45,078 bases of DNA. Source: an uncultured Clostridia bacterium. Lineage in GTDB: Bacteria > Bacillota > Clostridia > TANB77 > CAG-465. The notes below the pieces were generated by a model. That model was not told the origin of the DNA. It made no database searches and was given only the letters and a program-made list of their open reading frames with translations. Below are positions 44,524 to 45,078 of this stretch, piece by piece. The DNA is taken from positions 1-45,078 of the forward strand of contig CANRGL010000006.1 in the NCBI GenBank assembly GCA_947630145.1, written 5' to 3'. Numbering within the stretch: the first letter of the stretch is position 1; every line of letters begins with the position of its first letter. The translations under genes were made by a program, and so were the position numbers.

Positions 44524-44547
44524 ATATATGAACAATTATTCATATAT
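44524..44547 (-). promoter_or_regulatory. Operator for the ArsR-type repressor
   Basis: ATATGAA-caatta-TTCATAT, an inverted repeat of the SmtB/ArsR operator type, lies between the -10 box and the start codon, overlapping the expected transcription start. Confidence 0.65.
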
Positions 44548-44551
44548 TCAT

Positions 44552-44580
44552 ATATTAACATATATATTCTTGTTTGTCAA
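44552..44580 (-). promoter_or_regulatory. Promoter of the metal-efflux operon
   Basis: TTGACA, 17 bp, TAATAT on the minus strand; the operator lies just downstream. Confidence 0.7.
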
Positions 44581-44687
44581 TATTATTAAAAATTTTATAT
44601 AAAAATGTAAAAATGTAATACAAAAAAATACATATATACTAATTAAAATATATAATAGTATACATGTATTTATACAATTATTCCTTG

Positions 44688-45006
44688 TTATTTTTTATTT
44701 TTTATTTTTAATATTTCTTTTTCATTTAATCCTGTGATTTCTTTTATTTCTTGGATGGTTAAATTTTTATTTAGTAGCTTTCTTGCTATATCAAGTTTTG
44801 CTTTATTTAATTTAGCTTTTCCAATAGCTATTCCATCTTTTTTTCCGATAGCTATTCCTTTTTTCTCTCCAATAGCAATTCCTTTTTTGGTAGCACTTGA
44901 TATCGATGAGGCATAATCTAGTCTCCATTTTTCTCTTAATTCAGTTATTCTTCTTGCATCTTCTTCACTCATAAAATCGTCTACTTTCTCTTTTGCCTCT
45001 TTTATC
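44688..45006 (-). pseudogene. C-terminal remnant of an Rpn-family gene, cut by the right repeat
   Basis: The frame encodes IKEAKEKVDDFMSEEDARRI, then ELREKWRLDYASSISSA, three GIAIGxK repeats and an end domain LDIARKLLNKNLTIQEIKEI. This is the typical tail of Rpn/PD-(D/E)XK proteins. In-frame residues continue upstream of the track's ATG and stop at the border with the terminal repeat (45007), inside which a TAA closes the frame. The nuclease core is missing. It is a different Rpn subfamily from the one at 6.9 kb. Translation from the internal ATG is possible but unsupported. Confidence 0.75.
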
Positions 45007-45078
45007 TGTAGATTAGCGAATTAAAAGCTACAATAAATGTCAAATTAAAAACTACAACAATTAGATAGCATTTGCACT
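45007..45078. repeat. Right copy of terminal inverted repeat, probable IS end
   Basis: Exact reverse complement of 5-76. It begins TGTAGATTAG directly at the point where the Rpn reading frame is broken. The flanking bases of the two copies differ (no shared short duplication), so these appear to be two separate insertions. Confidence 0.75.

Overview
ORGANISM. The window is very AT-rich (roughly a quarter G+C by eye). It uses the standard code (TGG for Trp, TGA as stop), has strong AGGAGG-type ribosome binding sites and carries many near-consensus TTGACA/TATAAT promoters. Gene content (gpmI-type mutase, CmpB-like permeases, PrgI-type conjugation genes, prepilin-like secreted protein, Rpn/PD-(D/E)XK elements) points to an AT-rich anaerobic Clostridia-like Bacillota, plausibly an uncultured gut lineage. 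This placement is inference. No rRNA, tRNA or CRISPR array was seen.

LAYOUT. (1) Ends: the first and last ~72 bp are perfect inverted copies of one repeat, probably the termini of an insertion sequence. The right copy cuts an Rpn-type gene. (2) 0.3-12.2 kb, minus strand: gapA, pgk, tpiA, gpmI and eno, the triose part of glycolysis. Most have their own recognisable promoter. The cluster is interrupted by a peptidase-E-like gene, a small membrane protein, a decayed gene and a tandemly duplicated Rpn-type nuclease/transposase; a zinc-ribbon coiled-coil gene sits between gpmI and eno, and a prepilin-like surface protein lies beyond eno. (3) 12.3-15.6 kb: two divergent polytopic membrane proteins of GT-C type; the plus-strand one has a probable frameshift at its start. 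(4) 15.8-16.8 kb: a replication-relaxation-like winged-helix protein. (5) 17.0-33.4 kb, minus strand: one long operon encoding a Gram-positive type IV secretion machine. In transcription order it holds two VirB2-like pilins, a double VirB2-like protein, PrgI/VirB3, a membrane-anchored VirB4-N-terminal-like protein, the VirB4 ATPase, a VirB6/TcpH hub apparently split over three ORFs, two small VirB8/TcpC-like candidates, a 1433-residue wall enzyme with four predicted catalytic domains, an S1-domain RNA-binding protein and a membrane-anchored FGE/SUMF1-like protein. (6) 33.6-37.1 kb: another GT-C-like membrane protein, a small membrane protein, an M23 endopeptidase and a two-OB-fold SSB-like protein. 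(7) 37.3-42.3 kb: two CmpB-like membrane proteins, a COG2509-type FAD dehydrogenase, and an AAA/DUF4143 ATPase cassette flanked by ~150-bp direct repeats. (8) 42.3-44.5 kb: an ArsR-family zinc/cadmium sensor and its P1B ATPase.

HOW IT FITS. The most interesting unit is the T4SS-like operon. It has the pilus, the energising ATPase, the membrane hub and an unusually elaborate peptidoglycan-remodelling enzyme. No VirD4 coupling ATPase, relaxase or integrase is visible, and housekeeping genes surround it. It looks like a resident (domesticated) envelope machine rather than a complete conjugative element. Several RNA-level devices appear inside it: a hairpin after the first pilin gene, a perfect 16-bp hairpin between a Shine-Dalgarno and its start codon, an in-frame stop/restart in the VirB6 module, and a GC-rich hairpin in the first codons of the S1 gene. 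All functional assignments rest on reading motifs by eye; no database search was possible.
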